The position numbers and the translations under genes were made by a program. A stretch of DNA of 49,358 bases from RYN-428 sp035551995 (GTDB lineage: Bacteria > Planctomycetota > Phycisphaerae > Tepidisphaerales > Tepidisphaeraceae). The stretch spans positions 1 through 49,358 of the forward strand of contig DASZME010000088.1 of the NCBI GenBank assembly GCA_035551995.1, read 5' to 3'. The notes under the pieces were generated by a model. It ran no database searches and was not told the DNA's origin. It saw nothing but the letters and a program-made list of their open reading frames with translations. Positions 17,652 through 25,800 of the stretch are shown piece by piece (position 1 is the stretch's first letter; each line of letters starts with the position of its first letter).

Positions 17652-20600
17652 ATGATGTGCGCCGTCGTCGCGATCATGATCTTCTGCCATCGCGTCGATG
17701 CCGCGCCGAAAGCGGACGCATTCCAGACGCCCCTGGAATCGGCGGCGCTCGACGCTGATGCCTTTTCGCAATGGGTCGATGGCGCCACCAGCCCCGTCGC
17801 GCTTCGCGAGGGACCCAACTGGGTTATCTGGACGCGAACGACGCAGCCCGGACATAACGGCGTCACATTTGGCGATTCAAAAACGCCGGGGGTTCGGCAT
17901 CTGCGAATCGGTTTTAAGTCGGCCATTCCCGTAGGTTCGGTCTTGGTGAAAAGCGGCGGCAGCTTGAGCGTTTTGAAAGCCAACGCCGCTTATCCGGGTG
18001 ATCTTGCCGACGAATCGATTTGGATTCCCGCGACGCGCCTGGTGGACGCGCGCCCGGGCGCGGAAGAAGTTTCGGCGCGCGGGGAATTTGCGGTGTGGGT
18101 GCTGCCGCCGGGAACGGTGACGCGGGCGCTGCGATTCACGCACGTCGCCGCCCTGTCGGACACGGATTACTCCGGCTGGCTCGGCGGGGCGGAAGTGCTC
18201 GCCGATCGCGTGGCCAACATCGCCCCGCAGGCGATCGCCGGCGCCGGCAGCAGAAATGAGGCTGCGCCGCTCATCAACAATCTCACCGACGACGGCACAT
18301 GGAAAACGTGGGATAACGGCCGCGACGGCGCGGCGCAAATCGTTTCGGCGGATCACCCGGAATATGTCATGCTGGTTTGGGCACAGGATGTTCCCATTCG
18401 CGCGCTAAACGCCCTCTGGGCGGGATTCGGCGCCGTCGATGTTCAAGTCTACACGGGTCCGAAGGATCGGCATCCGCGCGAAGCCGCCGCCACCGATTGG
18501 AAAACCGTCGGCACGTTCGACAAAATCGAAAATCAATATCCGCGCACGCTCGGCGTCGACTGGCTCGACCTCGGACAAGCCATCACGACCCGCGCCGTGC
18601 GCCTACGGATTACCAGGCCGATCCCCAGAGCCGAAGGGCATCTCAAGGGTAAGACGTTCGACGGCAAACGCATCTGGCTCGGCGAACTGATGGCCTTCGA
18701 GGAACTTGGCGACGGCAATCTAAAAACCGCGATTCTTCCGGCGCAAAAAGAGCAGCTTCCGGCGCCTCCCATCGCCGTGAGATTTACGTTAAAGGAGCCC
18801 GGTTACGTCACGCTGGTCATCGAGAAGCCCGACGGCACGCGCGTGCGCAACCTGGTCAGCGAAACCCATTTCCCGGCGGGCGAAAATACCGTCGCGTGGG
18901 ACGGCTCCAACGATCTGCTGCGCGATAAAGACGCGGCCGCTCACGGCATCTACTACGTCCCCGCGCAGTTCGTCGATCCCGGCGAATATCGCGTGCGCGG
19001 ACTGGTCCGCAAGGAGGTCGATCTTCACTATGAGTTTCCGGTCTACAACGCCGGCGCCCCCGCCTGGAATACCGCCGACCATACCGGCGGATGGCTCGCC
19101 AACCACACGCCGCCGAGCAGCGCGCTGTACGTTCCCGGCGATCGCGCGCCCGGGGGCAAACCGGTCGTTCTTCTCGGCAGCTATGTGACCGAAGGGGGCG
19201 ATGGATTGGCGTATGTCGATCTCGACGGCCGCAAGCTTGGCGGCCAGGGATGGGTAGGCGGCAACTGGACCGGCGCCCCGTTTCTCGCGCGCGACGCCGG
19301 CCCGCAAACCGGCGACGTTTTTGCCTACGCCGCCGCCGCCTGGACCGATGACGCCGCCCCGAAAAACGCCCAGAACAAGCACGGCGAAATCCGCATCACC
19401 GCGCTCACCACATTCACCGCGCAAGGAAATCGGCCGATCCTTAAATATTCGTTCCTCCCCGAGAAAGAGAGCGGCGCCGAACGGCGCGAAGATGCCTGGG
19501 GAACCCATCTTGGCGGCATCGCGGTTCGCGACGGCGTGCTGGTGTTCAGCCTCGCGCGCCTCAACCAGCTTGTCTTTGTCGACGTCGCGAAGAAGGCCGT
19601 CGTCGGCAAGGCGCCGCTGCATAATCCGCGCGGGTTGGCGTTTGATGCACAGGGGCGATTGCTGGTGTTGTCGGGCACGCAATTGCTTCGTTATCCGTCG
19701 ATGACCTTCAAACAAGATCCGACGCTGCCGACGCCGGAGGTGTTGGTTCACGCGGGTCTTGAAGACCCGCAGCAGATCGCGCTGGCCGACGACGGGAGCA
19801 TTTTGATCAGTGATCGCGGCAACAGCGATCAGGTGAAAATCTTCACCGCCGCGGGGCGGTTCGTTCGCGCCATAGGAGATCCCGGCAAGCCCGCCGCCGG
19901 CAAATATGATCCTTCCCATTTGAACGATCCGAATGGCCTGACGATCGACGGCCGCGGCTGCCTGTGGGTGGCGGAAACCAATTTCCAGCCCAAGCGCGTC
20001 AGCGTCTGGACGCTTGACGGCAAACTCGCCAACGCTTTTTACGGCCCGTCGGAATACGGCGGCGGAGGCAAGCTCGATCCGCAAGATAAAAATCGTTTCT
20101 ACTATCACGGCATGGAATTCGCGCTGGATTGGCGGCGCGGAACATCGCAGCTTTCGCGCGTTTTTTTCCGAGCCGAGTCGCAGCCGCTGGCGATGCCGCA
20201 ACGCTCGGGCGTGCCGGAAACGCCGGTCTACGTGCAAGGCCGCCGCTACTTCTCCAACTGCGACGATAGCAACCCGACCGGCGGCGCCGCCGTCTGTCTG
20301 GTCTGGCTTGATCGCGGCGAAATCGCCGTCCCCGTGGCGGCGATGGGACGCGCCAACGATTGGGATATCTTGAAAGCCGACGAATTCAAATCGCTCTGGC
20401 CCGCGGGCCTCGATCGGCACGGCGATGCCTATCGCAACCCGGCGATGTTCCTCTGGTCCGATCTCAACGGTGACGGGCTCGTACAGCCAAACGAAGTGAA
20501 GATCGTCAAGGCCAGGACCGGCGCCGTCACGGTGATGCCTGATTTATCGTTGGTCGAATCGCGCGTGAATGATTTGGCCGTTCGATATGCGCCCAGGAGT

Positions 20601-22028
20601 TTCACCGCGGTGGGCGTGCCGGTCTACGATCTGGCCGCGGGCGAGACGATTATCGCCGGCGCACAATCTCCCACCAGTTCCGGCGGCGATCAGGTGCTGA
20701 TCGCCGACAACGGCTGGAGCGTGCTGACGATCGCGCCGGCGCCGTTCGCCCCGCAGTCGATGGGCGGCGTGTTCAAAGGCCAGTCGAAGTGGTCTTACCC
20801 CAGCCTGTGGCCAGGGCTTCATGCATCGCACGAATCGCCGCCGCCCGAGATGCCCGGTGAATTGATCGGCACTACCCGTCTTCTTGGCGGATTTGTCACG
20901 CCGGCGAAAAGCGACGCGGGGCCGATCTGGGCGATCAACGGCAACATGGGCAACGCCTATCTCTTCACCGCCGACGGGTTGTTCGTCGCCACGCTTTTTC
21001 AGGACGAGCGCCGCGGCAATTCCTGGGCGATGCCCGCGGCGCCGCGCGGGATGCTCCTCAACGACGTCACCATGCACGGCGAAAATTTCTGGCCCACCAT
21101 CACTCAAACGCCGGACGGGGAAATCTATCTTGTCGACGGCGGGCGAACGAGCCTAGTGCGCGTCGACGGCCTTGAAACCATTCGGCGTCTTCCCGAATCG
21201 ACCCTGACCCTCTCCGCAAAAGACCTGCAAAACGCCCAAGCCGCTTTCGTCGAGCGCGAAGCCGCACGGCAACAGCTCCACGGCCAGGACACGTTGATTG
21301 TGCCGATCGTCGCCAGCGCCCCCGTCGTCGACGGAAAACTCGAGGATTGGGCGTCGGCGCATTGGGTTGATATCGATAAGAGCGGCGTGGCGGCATGGTT
21401 CAACAGCGACAGCAAGCCACACAATGTGTCCGCCGCCGTGGCGGTCTCCGGCGACCGTCTTTACGCCGCCTTCCGCACCGATGACGCCAACCTCCTGCTC
21501 AATTCCGGCGAGATGCCCGCCGCGCCGTTCAAAACGGGCGGCGCCCTTGATTTAATGATCGGCGCGAACCCTGCCGCCGATCCGAAGCGCACTCGCGCGG
21601 TGGAAGGCGATCAGCGGCTTTTGGTCACGCAGATCAAAGGCAAGACGTTCGCCGTTTTGTATCGCGCCGTCGTGCCGGGCACGAAGGAGGCGGTTCCTTT
21701 CAGTTCACCCTGGCGAACAATCACGCTTGACCGCGTCGACGACGTCAGCGCGCAGGTGACGCTGGCGAGCAGCGTTATCAAGAGCGCTAAAGGAAAAATG
21801 GACTCGGCATTTTATGAATTTTCGATCCCACTCTCGACCTTGGGCCTCAACCCCCGATCCGGCGAGACAATCCGGGGCGATCTCGGCATTCTTAGAGGCG
21901 ACGGCACGCGCACCATGCAACGTGTTTACTGGAGCAACAAAGCCACCGGCATCACCGCCGACGTCCCCAGCGAAGCAGAGTTGACGCCAAAGCTCTGGAG
22001 CCGATGGCATTTTCTGGCGCAGCAATAA
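17652..22028 (+). CDS. Giant secreted multidomain protein, paralogue of the preceding one
   Basis: Start placed at ATG 17652 (an ATG follows at 17655), giving 1458 residues with a signal peptide (MMCAVVAIMIFCHRVDAA). The frame is open from 17400, but that extension lies over a dispersed repeat. The N-terminal ~350 residues look like discoidin/F5-8-type beta sandwiches (LDLGQAITTRAVRLRITRP). Then a FlgD-like module (VTLVIEKPDGTRVRNLVSE, NTVAWDGSNDL), an NHL-like propeller (PNGLTIDGRGCLWVAETNF), an EF-hand/dockerin-like loop DLNGDGLVQPNEV within WSDLNGDG, and a C-terminal CBM9-like domain (LEDWASAHWVDID, GGALDLMIGANPAADPKRT). No catalytic residues recognised. It probably binds carbohydrate or calcium outside the cell. 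Tandem with and same direction as its paralogue. Confidence 0.68.
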   Translation: MMCAVVAIMIFCHRVDAAPKADAFQTPLESAALDADAFSQWVDGATSPVALREGPNWVIWTRTTQPGHNGVTFGDSKTPGVRHLRIGFKSAIPVGSVLVKSGGSLSVLKANAAYPGDLADESIWIPATRLVDARPGAEEVSARGEFAVWVLPPGTVTRALRFTHVAALSDTDYSGWLGGAEVLADRVANIAPQAIAGAGSRNEAAPLINNLTDDGTWKTWDNGRDGAAQIVSADHPEYVMLVWAQDVPIRALNALWAGFGAVDVQVYTGPKDRHPREAAATDWKTVGTFDKIENQYPRTLGVDWLDLGQAITTRAVRLRITRPIPRAEGHLKGKTFDGKRIWLGELMAFEELGDGNLKTAILPAQKEQLPAPPIAVRFTLKEPGYVTLVIEKPDGTRVRNLVSETHFPAGENTVAWDGSNDLLRDKDAAAHGIYYVPAQFVDPGEYRVRGLVRKEVDLHYEFPVYNAGAPAWNTADHTGGWLANHTPPSSALYVPGDRAPGGKPVVLLGSYVTEGGDGLAYVDLDGRKLGGQGWVGGNWTGAPFLARDAGPQTGDVFAYAAAAWTDDAAPKNAQNKHGEIRITALTTFTAQGNRPILKYSFLPEKESGAERREDAWGTHLGGIAVRDGVLVFSLARLNQLVFVDVAKKAVVGKAPLHNPRGLAFDAQGRLLVLSGTQLLRYPSMTFKQDPTLPTPEVLVHAGLEDPQQIALADDGSILISDRGNSDQVKIFTAAGRFVRAIGDPGKPAAGKYDPSHLNDPNGLTIDGRGCLWVAETNFQPKRVSVWTLDGKLANAFYGPSEYGGGGKLDPQDKNRFYYHGMEFALDWRRGTSQLSRVFFRAESQPLAMPQRSGVPETPVYVQGRRYFSNCDDSNPTGGAAVCLVWLDRGEIAVPVAAMGRANDWDILKADEFKSLWPAGLDRHGDAYRNPAMFLWSDLNGDGLVQPNEVKIVKARTGAVTVMPDLSLVESRVNDLAVRYAPRSFTAVGVPVYDLAAGETIIAGAQSPTSSGGDQVLIADNGWSVLTIAPAPFAPQSMGGVFKGQSKWSYPSLWPGLHASHESPPPEMPGELIGTTRLLGGFVTPAKSDAGPIWAINGNMGNAYLFTADGLFVATLFQDERRGNSWAMPAAPRGMLLNDVTMHGENFWPTITQTPDGEIYLVDGGRTSLVRVDGLETIRRLPESTLTLSAKDLQNAQAAFVEREAARQQLHGQDTLIVPIVASAPVVDGKLEDWASAHWVDIDKSGVAAWFNSDSKPHNVSAAVAVSGDRLYAAFRTDDANLLLNSGEMPAAPFKTGGALDLMIGANPAADPKRTRAVEGDQRLLVTQIKGKTFAVLYRAVVPGTKEAVPFSSPWRTITLDRVDDVSAQVTLASSVIKSAKGKMDSAFYEFSIPLSTLGLNPRSGETIRGDLGILRGDGTRTMQRVYWSNKATGITADVPSEAELTPKLWSRWHFLAQQ

Positions 22029-22055
22029 AACTACGGGATCGATTTAGCGTATGTC

Positions 22056-22111
22056 CGGGTCGAAGCCGCGAAAGGCCGACAACAGGCGCCGCGCGTGGCC
22101 GCTAAACCCAG
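22056..22111 (-). repeat. Possible further copy of the dispersed repeat
   Basis: Read on the minus strand it starts GGGTTTAGCGGCCACGCGCG, matching the first ~16 bases of the 17507 copy with one or two changes, then diverges (CCTGTTGTCGGCCTTTCGCG). It lies just 3' of the second giant gene. The partial match makes this copy uncertain. Confidence 0.35.
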
Positions 22112-22156
22112 AGACGCTGCAACGCGCCTAAAAATGTAATAGCGCAAAGCGGCGTT

Positions 22157-22348
22157 TTAGCGGCTGCCCGCGCTTTGGGGTTGGGATTGGCCGCTGATTT
22201 CGCGCTCCATGGAACCGCGCATTCCCTGGTTCATTTGGCCCCGCCCGCGATTAACGGAGGAACTCGATCCGCTCATCAGGCCGTTGTAAAACTCGTACAT
22301 GCAGTAACCGAGCAACGCATAAGCCGCCAATTTGATTAATCCCAACAT
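22157..22348 (-). CDS. Small single-pass membrane protein, unknown function
   Basis: 63 residues from an ATG at 22348 with GGAG 8 nt upstream. One hydrophobic helix (residues ~2-25: LGLIKLAAYALLGYCMYEFY) is followed by a Ser/Gly/Gln/Met-rich hydrophilic tail (SGSSSSVNRGRGQMNQGMRG). The longer reading of this frame (to 22672) runs back over the divergent aminopeptidase start and has no ribosome site. The product is not recognised; the size, ribosome site and clean membrane segment support it being real. Confidence 0.6.
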   Translation of the reverse strand: MLGLIKLAAYALLGYCMYEFYNGLMSGSSSSVNRGRGQMNQGMRGSMEREISGQSQPQSAGSR

Positions 22349-22506
22349 TGCAAATACTCCAAAAAAAAACTGAAACGCGCCATGGGGCAGCACACCAGAT
22401 GAACCTTCGCAGAGCAAATTCTGTGCTACCGCGTCCGTCGAAGCGGGAATCGGATTAAAATGAAATACCGGCTGCCCCGAAACGTGGCGGCAAGGCGATC
22501 CGACGC

Positions 22507-22512
22507 TACTAT
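22507..22512 (+). promoter_or_regulatory. -10-like box, possible leaderless start of the M29 aminopeptidase
   Basis: TACTAT ends 7 nt before the ATG at 22520 and no Shine-Dalgarno sequence is present. Part of the set discussed under leaderless starts. Confidence 0.4.
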
Positions 22513-22519
22513 ATCCGCG

Positions 22520-23647
22520 ATGCGTGATATTCGACTTGCCAAGCTCGCCGGCGTTCTGGTCAATTACAGCGTCGGCGTTCAGCCCGGACAAATTGTGCGT
22601 ATCTCGGGCGCCGCCGTGGCACAGCCGCTGATCGTCGAGTTGTACCGCAAGGTGATCGAGGCGGGCGGTCATCCTTTGGTGCGAATGAATCCGGAGGAAC
22701 TGACCGAGATATTTCTAAAAAACGCCGGCCACGAACAGCTCACCTACGTCAATCCGATCGCCAAATATGAGATCGAGAAAATTGATTGTTCGATCGGTAT
22801 CTGGGCGGACGAAAATACCAAGGCCTTGAGCAATGTGGACCCCAAGCGCATCGGAGTCCAACAAGCCGCCAGGAAACCGATTTCGGAAATATTCATGAAT
22901 CGCGCGGCAGAGGGGAAGCTGAGGTGGTCGGGCACGCAGTATCCAACGCAGGCTTCCGCGCAGGACGCGGACATGAGCCTGGAGGAGTACGAGGATTTCG
23001 TCTTCGGCGCCGGGCTTTTGAACGAGGCCGACCCGGTCGCGGGATGGCGGCGGATCAGCCAAACGCAGCAGCGGCTTGCGGATTTTCTCAACGGGAAAAG
23101 TGATTACCGCGTCACCGCCGCCAATGGTACCGACGTGCGCATGAGCGTCGCGAATCATCGCTGGATCAACTGCGACGGTCACGAAAACTTCCCCGACGGC
23201 GAAGTCTTTACCGGTCCAATCATCGATAGCGTGAACGGCGTGATCCATTTCAGCTTTCCCGCCGTCCACCATGGCCGGGAGGTTCAGGACATCAAGCTGA
23301 CGTTTCGCGACGGCAAGGTGGTCGATGCGTCGGCGTCGAAGGGGCAGGATTTTCTTTTTTCGATGCTGGATACCGACGCGGGCAGCCGATTCCTCGGCGA
23401 ATGCGCGATCGGGACCAATTACAATATCCGCCAGTACACGCGCAACACGTTGTTCGACGAAAAGATCGGCGGGACGGTCCATTTCGCCATCGGGGCGGGC
23501 TATCCCGAAACCGGCAACAAGAATCAATCCGGCGTGCACTGGGACATGGTGGTCGATCTGCGAAACGGCGGACGAATCGAAATCGACGGCGTCACGTTCA
23601 GCGAAAACGGGCGCTTTACCCGCGAGGGTTTCCCGGCCGGGAAATAG
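22520..23647 (+). CDS. M29-family metallo-aminopeptidase
   Basis: 375 residues from ATG 22520; the family typically starts with RDxRLxKLAxVLVNYSVGVxPG, which matches RDIRLAKLAGVLVNYSVG here, so the in-frame ATG 60 nt upstream is probably not used. These are dimeric cytoplasmic aminopeptidases with two metal ions (thermophilic aminopeptidase T type). The metal-ligand regions are recognisable: FLGECAIGTNYNI (Glu), VHFAIGAGYPETGN (His and Tyr) and GVHWDMVVDL (His and Asp). Typical mid-protein sequence RWINCDGHENFPDGEVFTGP is present. It is followed 22 nt later by folK, which may be co-transcribed. Family assignment is firm; peptide preference unknown. Confidence 0.92.
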   Translation: MRDIRLAKLAGVLVNYSVGVQPGQIVRISGAAVAQPLIVELYRKVIEAGGHPLVRMNPEELTEIFLKNAGHEQLTYVNPIAKYEIEKIDCSIGIWADENTKALSNVDPKRIGVQQAARKPISEIFMNRAAEGKLRWSGTQYPTQASAQDADMSLEEYEDFVFGAGLLNEADPVAGWRRISQTQQRLADFLNGKSDYRVTAANGTDVRMSVANHRWINCDGHENFPDGEVFTGPIIDSVNGVIHFSFPAVHHGREVQDIKLTFRDGKVVDASASKGQDFLFSMLDTDAGSRFLGECAIGTNYNIRQYTRNTLFDEKIGGTVHFAIGAGYPETGNKNQSGVHWDMVVDLRNGGRIEIDGVTFSENGRFTREGFPAGK

Positions 23648-23669
23648 CGTTTGTCGGCAGGAGCCAAGT

Positions 23670-24149
23670 TTGCATTCACCCGCAACGGCATATATCGCGC
23701 TCGGCGCCAATCTCGGCGATCGCCGCAAGAATCTGGAAGATGCGCTGGCGATGCTGGGCGCGACGCCGGACGTGCGCGTGACGGCCGTTTCTTCTTTTTT
23801 GGATAATCCGGCCGTCGGAGGCCCCGCGGATTCGCCGCCGTTTCTGAATGCCGCCGCGGAATTGGAGACATCACTGGCGCCGATCGATCTGCTTCATCGG
23901 CTGTTGGAGATCGAACGCCGATTGGGACGCGTTCGCCGCGAAAAATGGGGACCTCGAAAAATCGATCTCGATCTGCTGACGTACGGCGAGCAAATCATCA
24001 CGACCGACGAATTAGTTCTTCCCCACCCCCGGCTTGGCGAGCGCCGTTTTGTTCTGCAACCCCTCGCTCAAATTGCCGCGGACTTGCCCATTCCCGGGCT
24101 GGACGCAAGCGTAATCGAACTGCTGAGGAATGAAATGAGAAAGGGCTGA
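23670..24149 (+). CDS. folK: 2-amino-4-hydroxy-6-hydroxymethyldihydropteridine pyrophosphokinase (HPPK)
   Basis: 159 residues. It transfers pyrophosphate from ATP to 6-hydroxymethyl-dihydropterin in folate synthesis, in the cytoplasm. The start is a TTG at 23670, with AGGAG (23659-23663) 6 nt upstream; the frame is open further 5' but only across the aminopeptidase gene. HPPK signatures: AYIALGANLGDRRKNLEDAL, PPFLNAAAELET, RRLGRVRREKWGPRKIDLDL (with the Mg-binding Asp pair) and LPHPRLGERRFVLQPL. It follows the M29 aminopeptidase gene closely. The stop codon overlaps the 5' arm of a strong terminator hairpin. Identification is secure. Confidence 0.95.
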   Translation: MHSPATAYIALGANLGDRRKNLEDALAMLGATPDVRVTAVSSFLDNPAVGGPADSPPFLNAAAELETSLAPIDLLHRLLEIERRLGRVRREKWGPRKIDLDLLTYGEQIITTDELVLPHPRLGERRFVLQPLAQIAADLPIPGLDASVIELLRNEMRKG

Positions 24150-24180
24150 AGCGAAACAAATCGTTGTTTCGTTTCAGCCC
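24143..24180. terminator. Strong hairpin between folK and the small lipoprotein gene
   Basis: GGGCTGAAGCGAAACAA (24143-24159) pairs with TTGTTTCGTTTCAGCCC (24164-24180) around a 4-nt loop, 17 pairs with one G-T wobble. It begins inside the last codons of folK and lies 3' of the convergent lipoprotein gene, so it may stop transcription from both sides. No long T tract follows on the + strand. Confidence 0.65.
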
Positions 24181-24222
24181 ATGACTCATTTGGTCGGCGA
24201 CAGATGCATCGCGACAATCGAG

Positions 24223-24429
24223 TTACGGCGTTGTCTTATGTTCGGTATCGGTCTTCGTATTGCCGTTGGCGTCGGTGGTGCTCTTGCTCTTGTCAACGGT
24301 GGTTGAACCATCGCTGTGCGTGGTTTCGACCTCTTTTTTCGTCGATTCTTTTCCGCTGTCGCAGCCGACCAACATGGGCATGCCAAGCAGGCTGGTTCCG
24401 AGAAGCGCCGCAAAAAGGTAATTCTTCAT
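24223..24429 (-). CDS. Small Ser/Thr/Lys-rich lipoprotein
   Basis: 68 residues. A lipoprotein signal peptide is clear: MKNYLFAALLGTSLLGMPM then lipobox LVGC with Cys23 as the lipidation site. The mature part is short, hydrophilic and repetitive in composition (KKEVETTHSDGSTTVDKSKS), probably disordered. The ATG has AAGGAA about 7 nt upstream. Just before the ribosome site sits a 9-bp inverted repeat that may control expression. Function not known; it would be membrane-anchored on the outer face of a membrane. Confidence 0.8.
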   Translation of the reverse strand: MKNYLFAALLGTSLLGMPMLVGCDSGKESTKKEVETTHSDGSTTVDKSKSTTDANGNTKTDTEHKTTP

Positions 24430-24442
24430 AAGTGGTTCCTTG

Positions 24443-24472
24443 CTATGGCTGTGGACAATTCCCCAGCCATAG
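24443..24472. promoter_or_regulatory. Inverted repeat in the 5' region of the lipoprotein gene
   Basis: CTATGGCTG (24443-24451) and CAGCCATAG (24464-24472) are perfect complements with a 12-nt centre, whose GG/CC can extend the stem. It begins 14 nt before the lipoprotein ATG, touching the ribosome site. It could be an operator or an mRNA hairpin that hides the ribosome site. Confidence 0.4.
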
Positions 24473-24557
24473 GGTTGTGAGCAAACGCGGGGCCAGATGA
24501 CATCGCTACAATGCGCGATAAAATGTGCGCCGTCCGTGCGTCTAAGGGTAGAGTCAC

Positions 24558-24585
24558 TTGGAAACGCGAATTTTCAGCGTAAAGT
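24558..24585 (+). promoter_or_regulatory. Weak candidate promoter for the tRNA-binding protein
   Basis: TTGGAA and TAAAGT with a 16-nt spacer, about 75 nt upstream of the ATG at 24661. Both hexamers deviate from consensus. Confidence 0.3.
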
Positions 24586-24660
24586 GGACGCTCTTGATTG
24601 GTCGGTTTCCATACAGCGGCTCGTGGAGCGCTGCGGCGGCCAGTGCTTTCGGAGGACATT

Positions 24661-25008
24661 ATGTCGGAGACGACAACCGCTCTTATTAAATACGACGATT
24701 TCGCGAAACTTGAATTGCGTGTCGCGACGGTGCTTGAGTGCAAGCCGCACGCGAACGCCGATAAGCTACTGGTTCTTCAAATCGATCTCGGCGGCGAGAA
24801 ACGCCAGATTTGTGCGGGGCTGCGGCAATATTATCCGCCGGAGCAACTTGTCGGAAAACAGATTATCGTGGTCGCCAACCTCGAACCGCGAACGATGCGC
24901 GGGGAAATCAGCCAGGGGATGCTGCTTGCGGCGACCGACGCGGCCCTCAATAAGGTAATCATCATCACCCCATCGGAAGCGGCGCCCGCGGGGAGTAAGG
25001 TGAGTTAA
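24661..25008 (+). CDS. tRNA-binding domain protein (MetRS beta-chain/CsaA-like OB fold)
   Basis: 115 residues from an ATG preceded by TTCGGAGGACATT. The whole protein is one EMAP/Arc1p-type OB fold: FAKLELRVATVLECKPHANA, LLVLQIDLGGEKRQICAGL, LVGKQIIVVANLEPRTMRG, EISQGMLLAATD. This matches the free-standing C-terminal tRNA-binding domain of methionyl-tRNA synthetase. It may assist MetRS in trans or act as a CsaA-type chaperone; the sequence alone does not separate these, but the close match to the metG C-terminal module favours the first. No metG is in the window. Confidence 0.88.
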   Translation: MSETTTALIKYDDFAKLELRVATVLECKPHANADKLLVLQIDLGGEKRQICAGLRQYYPPEQLVGKQIIVVANLEPRTMRGEISQGMLLAATDAALNKVIIITPSEAAPAGSKVS

Positions 25009-25090
25009 TGGCTGGATATTGGGAAGGCGCTAGCGGAGCGAAGACCTTAATTTCGTTGGGCGACGAAACATTGACGGGTGGAATGAGATG

Positions 25091-25132
25091 GAACGTCATG
25101 CGCGTTGTATTTGAACTCCGCCAATGACGTTC
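25091..25132. promoter_or_regulatory. 9-bp inverted repeat, function unknown
   Basis: GAACGTCAT (25091-25099) and ATGACGTTC (25124-25132) are perfect complements, 24 nt apart, in the 200-nt gap before the secreted protein at 25210. Nothing else was recognised in this gap except a shorter TTTCGT/ACGAAA pair at 25051-25068. Confidence 0.3.
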
Positions 25133-25209
25133 GACCGGGGCGGCCACGTTGTCCGGCGGAAAATGCGTGATCTCAAATTATCGATCTCGTTTTTACGATT
25201 GGCGCCCAG

Positions 25210-25797
25210 ATGTTTGGATATCGAATAATCTCATTGTGCATTTTGCCGTGGGTGTTCGCGGGAATTCAAAGCGACGCCGCCGCTCCGGCGACGCAGTCTT
25301 CTTCGGCGACATTGTTCAACGGCCGGATTGAGTACGCGCCGCCGGCAGGTTGGCGGTTGCAGGAGAGCAATTTGCCGGGCAATATGGCGGCGGTGTATAT
25401 CGCGGCGGACGAAGACGGGTATTTCGCGCTTCAGGTCTTGCCCGAAAACGCATCGACCAACGCGGACGCGGCGAAGAAGATCGTGGCTCAGCTTCGCATC
25501 AATCACAAGAAAAACGGGCAGGCGCTCGACTTGGCGCCGGTGATCGAAAAAGACCCGCGCTTCGCGATCAAGATTCATGAGCGATACAAGACCAAGGACG
25601 GCAAGATCGCCGATGAAACGCACATGTATCGCCTGGTCGCAGGGCGGGCGCTGGAGTTGGATGTACAGTCGCTCTCGGAGAATGCGGATCACGTCGACGG
25701 CGTGCGCAAGACGGCCGAAGATGTTTTGATTTCTGCACGGTGGAAGGGTCGGGCCCCGCGGGATGGAAAAACATCATCCCTGCAGGACGGGCATTAG
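25210..25797 (+). CDS. Secreted protein of unknown function
   Basis: 195 residues. A hydrophobic N-terminus (MFGYRIISLCILPWVFAGIQ) ending near SDAAA suggests a cleaved signal peptide. The mature part begins with a beta-strand pattern (GRIEYAPPAGWRLQESNLPG, AAVYIAADEDGYFALQVLP) seen in small PsbP/PsaD-like or lipid-associated planctomycete proteins, ending LELDVQSLSENADHVDGV. No catalytic motif was found. Its stop is 3 nt from the convergent hflX stop. Real gene by composition and signal peptide; product not identified. Confidence 0.6.
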   Translation: MFGYRIISLCILPWVFAGIQSDAAAPATQSSSATLFNGRIEYAPPAGWRLQESNLPGNMAAVYIAADEDGYFALQVLPENASTNADAAKKIVAQLRINHKKNGQALDLAPVIEKDPRFAIKIHERYKTKDGKIADETHMYRLVAGRALELDVQSLSENADHVDGVRKTAEDVLISARWKGRAPRDGKTSSLQDGH

Positions 25798-25800
25798 TAT

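Noticed and set aside
18789..20420. 543-codon frame antisense to the second giant gene
   Set aside because: Same reason: shadow frame in GC-rich sequence.
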